Shown here: piece by piece, positions 61,433 to 64,000 of the stretch
How positions within the stretch are numbered: the first letter of the stretch is position 1
Layout of the letters: each line of letters opens with the position of its first letter
NCBI RefSeq assembly: GCF_000224065.1
Contig: NZ_AFWT01000010.1
Coordinates: 99,036-163,035, forward strand
Direction: 5' to 3'
Length of the DNA stretch: 64,000 bases
Origin: Thiorhodococcus drewsii AZ1
GTDB taxonomy: Bacteria > Pseudomonadota > Gammaproteobacteria > Chromatiales > Chromatiaceae
Program-made: the position numbers and the translations under genes
The notes under the pieces: model-generated
Told to the model about the DNA's origin: nothing
The model's input: the letters and a program-made list of their open reading frames with translations, nothing else
Databases searched by the model: none

Positions 61433-62587
61433 TCAGAGCGCCCGGACTACGCAGTTGCGTCCCTGGCGCTTCGCCGCGTAGAGGGCTGTGTCGGCGGCCT
61501 CGATCAGGTCGGAGGGAACACGTCCCGGGTTCGGGATCAGATCGGCCGCACCGAGGCTGATGGTCACATGATCGGCAATGGGTGAGTTTGGATGCTTGAT
61601 CCGCAACGCCTCGATCCTCTGGCGTACCTGCTCGGCGATTCCCAGGGCGTCCTCTGAGGGGGTATTCGGTAGTAGGAAGGCGAATTCCTCGTCGCCGATG
61701 CGGGCGACTTTGTCTCCGGGACGTTTCGCGACCGCGGCCATTGCCTTTGCGACACGGGTCAGGCAGGCGTCCCCCGCCAGATGCCCTAGGCAGTCGTTGT
61801 AGCGTTTGAAATAGTCGATGTCGGCCATGATCAGCGAAAACCTGTTTCCGGTGCGCAGGGCGCGTTTCCACTCGTCATTCAGGGTTTCGTCGAAGAGCCG
61901 GCGGTTTCCGAGTCCGGTCAGCGGATCGAGGCGGGCCATGCTATTGAGCGTGAGCTGATCTTCGATCGCTTGCGAGAGCTTGAGACGCAGCTCGGCCGTT
62001 TCCCGGGAGAGTCGATAGACGCGTGCGGACGATGCGGTCATGGCGAGCGCGAAGATGATGAGCATCACCCCCATGGTCGTGTGGATGCTATCGCCCTGTA
62101 TCAGCATCTGCAGCGTGATCGGCGAGAGGGTCGGAATGAGGAATGCGTGAAAGCTTGGGGGCAAGGAGGATAGCACGGGCACGGCTCCAGCGATCATGCC
62201 GCCGAGCGTGAAGGCGAGAAAGACCTGGTGCGGGAAGGAATTTGGGGAAAATAGGATGATGCCCGCGAAGCCCCAAGTCAGTCCCGAGGCCAGTGAGCCG
62301 AGTATGAAATAGCGCTCCCAGCTCTGGGTGTGATGCGTCTGTCGCTGGCGCCGGTTGTGGTAGGCCAGAACGAGGGCGAAACGACCGAGGGTGACCGCGA
62401 GAAGTGCCGTCAGCCAGATCGCCAGGCGCATGCCGTCGATGGCGTTCCAGAGCACCGTGGTCAGGATGAGTCCGTTGGCAACTGTAACGAGAAGACCGAT
62501 CGGCAGTTGGCGGTAGGATTGCGCGATCTGCAGGGCGGCGACCTGCTCGTCATAACGATGAGATTCGGCTGATGACGTGATGTCCAT
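61433..62587 (-). CDS. Membrane-bound diguanylate cyclase with a degenerate motif
   Basis: A 384-residue protein. Six hydrophobic segments in the first ~200 residues form a MASE-like membrane sensor. The GGDEF domain (about 215-380) has the start motif DPLTGLGNRRLFDE and the substrate loop, but the active motif is GDEEF (from ARIGDEEFAFLLP) instead of GG(D/E)EF: the second Gly is Asp. Catalysis is therefore doubtful, though it may still bind GTP or act as a sensor. The start is ATG 62587; an earlier in-frame ATG is possible. Confidence 0.85.
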   Translation of the reverse strand: MDITSSAESHRYDEQVAALQIAQSYRQLPIGLLVTVANGLILTTVLWNAIDGMRLAIWLTALLAVTLGRFALVLAYHNRRQRQTHHTQSWERYFILGSLASGLTWGFAGIILFSPNSFPHQVFLAFTLGGMIAGAVPVLSSLPPSFHAFLIPTLSPITLQMLIQGDSIHTTMGVMLIIFALAMTASSARVYRLSRETAELRLKLSQAIEDQLTLNSMARLDPLTGLGNRRLFDETLNDEWKRALRTGNRFSLIMADIDYFKRYNDCLGHLAGDACLTRVAKAMAAVAKRPGDKVARIGDEEFAFLLPNTPSEDALGIAEQVRQRIEALRIKHPNSPIADHVTISLGAADLIPNPGRVPSDLIEAADTALYAAKRQGRNCVVRAL

Positions 62588-62836
62588 TGAGCGTCGCCTA
62601 CCGTGAGGCATCCGTGCGAGTCCTGTCTCGGCCCTGTCGTCGATCGTTCGGTGGAACGAGGACGTTTATCCCTGGATATGGCTGTATCGGCAGCGGTCCA
62701 TGCCTATTGAGCCATCGCCGAGCATGTCTCCTATTCTAGAGCGCTCCGCTCGGTCTTGGCGACGCCTGTCGAGTGGGTTGCGCATTCCCGTCCTCTGCTT
62801 GGTGCGGTGTGACGGGAAGCGTCGGCGATCGTGGGT

Positions 62837-63037
62837 TCAGCGGGCGTCGCGGTAGGCGTCCATCTCCTCCAGGGAGAGATGCCGGGCCTCGTCCTCGAGC
62901 ATCACCGGGATATCGTCGCGGATCGGGTAGGCGAGTTGTGCCGAGAGCGAGATGAGTTCGCTGCGGTTCTTGTCGAGGATGAGCGGTCCCTTGGTGACGG
63001 GACAGACCAGGATGTCGAGGAGTTTTTTGTCCAACAT
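62837..63037 (-). CDS. Trm112-like protein (YcaR type)
   Basis: A 66-residue protein: [20 protein letters not shown], then [13 protein letters not shown] and an acidic tail. This is the Trm112/YcaR family, which in E. coli is YcaR, next to lipid A genes. Only one of the usual zinc cysteines remains (the CPxC motif is CPVT); this CPVT form occurs in other gammaproteobacteria as I recall. Role unknown; the usual lpxK/kdsB neighbours are not present. Confidence 0.82.
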   Translation of the reverse strand: MLDKKLLDILVCPVTKGPLILDKNRSELISLSAQLAYPIRDDIPVMLEDEARHLSLEEMDAYRDAR

Positions 63038-63153
63038 GGTTTGCGTGCTCCGATGAGAGTCGGTAAATGGGGCGCGTGGCATGGTCGAGGCAAGCGTCGG
63101 CGCCTCGCGGATTTTAGCTCCGCAGTTTAACCGCCTGCGTCGCTTGGTGGCGA

Positions 63154-63182
63154 GCAGGGCGAGCGTTCGTGCAGGGCGAGCG
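63154..63182. repeat. 12-bp direct repeat at the IS end
   Basis: GCAGGGCGAGCG occurs at 63154-63165 and 63171-63182. The second copy appears to be the end of the insertion sequence (ISAs1-family ends often begin CAGGG), while the first lies just outside it. Confidence 0.5.
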
Positions 63183-64000
63183 CGTATTAATCATCAAGCA
63201 GCCAGGACCTTAGCGCGATAGTCGTCGTCCCAGGCGGCCTTGCGACGTTTGTGCGCCATGCTGAGCGAGGAGTCCTCCTTCTCGAGCAGGTTGACGCAGC
63301 AATGACGAATCGCGGTCATGATGGCCGGAGCCTGGGCTTTGCGAATCCGGCTAGCATCCTCGTTGAAGATCACATCCAAGCGCCAATGGAGACGATTTTC
63401 TACGCCCCAGTGCCCCCGCACGGCTGTAGCGAAGCGCTGGGCATCGGCGCCAATGGAGGCGATGAAGTCGCGTTGCTCGACGCTCTGAACACCGTCCTGC
63501 CAGCAGGTGCGTTCGACCATTCCAATGCTGCGCAAGCCCGCCCAGCGCGCAGCATTGGGCAAGGTCCTCAGATCCTCCGTGATCCAGTAACGGCGGATCT
63601 CCAGGCGTCCGTGATCTTTGTCGGTTTTCTCGGTATAGGCATGGGCGACACCGGAGAATTGGCCCGCAACGGCGGTGGTGAAGACATCCTCGACAGGCTC
63701 TTGCAGCGTGCTCTGGTTGCCTTTGAGCCCAAGCACATAATCCCCGCCCTGGGAACGGATCTGCTCGGCGATGGCGCGCTGACAGCCCATTGCATCGATC
63801 GTAACGATACAGCCCTTGAGCACCAAGAGTTCAAGCAACTCGGGAATTGCCGTGATCTCATTGGATTTCTCCGCCGTAGCTTCTTGCCCCAGCACCAAAC
63901 GGTTCGATACGGCCCAAGCACTGACCATGTGCAGCGCCGCACGTTCCCGGCGTCGGTCGCGCGAGCCTCGGCCGTCTTGCCGTCCACCGCAATCACCTCA
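63172..64000. mobile_element. Insertion sequence of the ISAs1 family (partial)
   Basis: One IS end is at about 63172 (CAGGGCGAGCGCG). The transposase gene runs on the minus strand to its stop at 63194 and continues beyond the window edge. The other end is outside the window, so total length and target duplication cannot be given. Confidence 0.75.
63194..64000 (-). pseudogene. ISAs1-family transposase, frameshifted and cut by the window edge
   Basis: The main frame gives a DDE transposase typical of ISAs1: TIDAMGCQRAIAEQIRSQGG, LGLKGNQSTL, RDFIASI and HWGVENRLHWRLDVIFNEDA. The N-terminal catalytic Asp segment (VIAVDGKTA) lies in a different frame; the frames join near 63970, where one base appears missing. 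Reading across the shift gives GKTA-RGSRDRRRERAALHMVSAW, the expected ISAs1 sequence. The copy is therefore probably inactive unless the shift is a sequencing error or a programmed frameshift. Confidence 0.85.

Overview
The window comes from a GC-rich gammaproteobacterium. The alpha ribosomal operon order (secY-rpmJ-rpsM-rpsK-rpsD-rpoA-rplQ), close Rep and RapA homologues, a gammaproteobacterial-type PolA and a HemP-type haem locus all point that way. The accessory content (stressosome, an extra chemosensory cluster, an orphan HerA-like ATPase, a GH3 enzyme) would suit the purple sulfur bacteria (Chromatiales). That family-level guess is an inference and was not tested.

Layout. 1-4127: end of the spc operon and the alpha operon, closed by a perfect terminator. 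4193-9216: SAM hydrolase, DEAD-box helicase, and a LysR regulator divergent from an EamA exporter. 9288-10706 (minus): a haem locus with hemP, a HemS-like protein and a 64-aa protein behind a possible Fur box. 10864-14986: a cupin, then an overlapping ATP-grasp/alpha-E/transglutaminase operon whose transglutaminase lacks its cysteine. 15010-19270: NikR, a 52-aa membrane peptide with its own promoter and terminator, HerA-like ATPase, trypsin-like protease, tRNA-Arg(CCG). 19364-22413: Rep, a DUF2782 protein, PilZ. 22767-28041: an overlapping three-gene operon encoding a HATPase-GNAT fusion, a RimK/GH3 fusion and a Bcr/CflA-type MFS exporter.

28024-43580 is one long minus-strand signalling block. 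It begins (43580) with a soluble receptor carrying two signalling tips, then a protein of three CheW domains, CheB, a small protein, a HEAT-repeat protein, CheR, a CheY-like protein, CheA, a STAS-like protein, another CheY-like protein and a membrane receptor. After a 208-bp gap comes a full stressosome module: RsbR, RsbS, RsbT, a second RsbT-like ATPase, an RsbX-like phosphatase, a histidine kinase with an RsbU_N-like input domain, and a receiver protein. The likely logic is that RsbT released from the stressosome binds the kinase.

43893-51282: small genes, a candidate three-hairpin sRNA just downstream of polA (the position of Spot 42/ErsA in other gammaproteobacteria), polA, and divergent rapA. 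51391-61110: an operon of a GGDEF-EAL enzyme, a LysM/FecR envelope protein and a 1618-aa exported protein with 15 PKD repeats, which looks like c-di-GMP-linked surface biogenesis. 61111-64000: a MITE-like element, a degenerate diguanylate cyclase, a Trm112-like protein and a frameshifted ISAs1-type transposase cut by the window edge.

The strongest candidates for unusual biology are the RimK-GH3 operon, the twin-tip receptor with triple CheW beside a stressosome, the sRNA next to polA, and the GGDEF-EAL/LysM-FecR/PKD operon.
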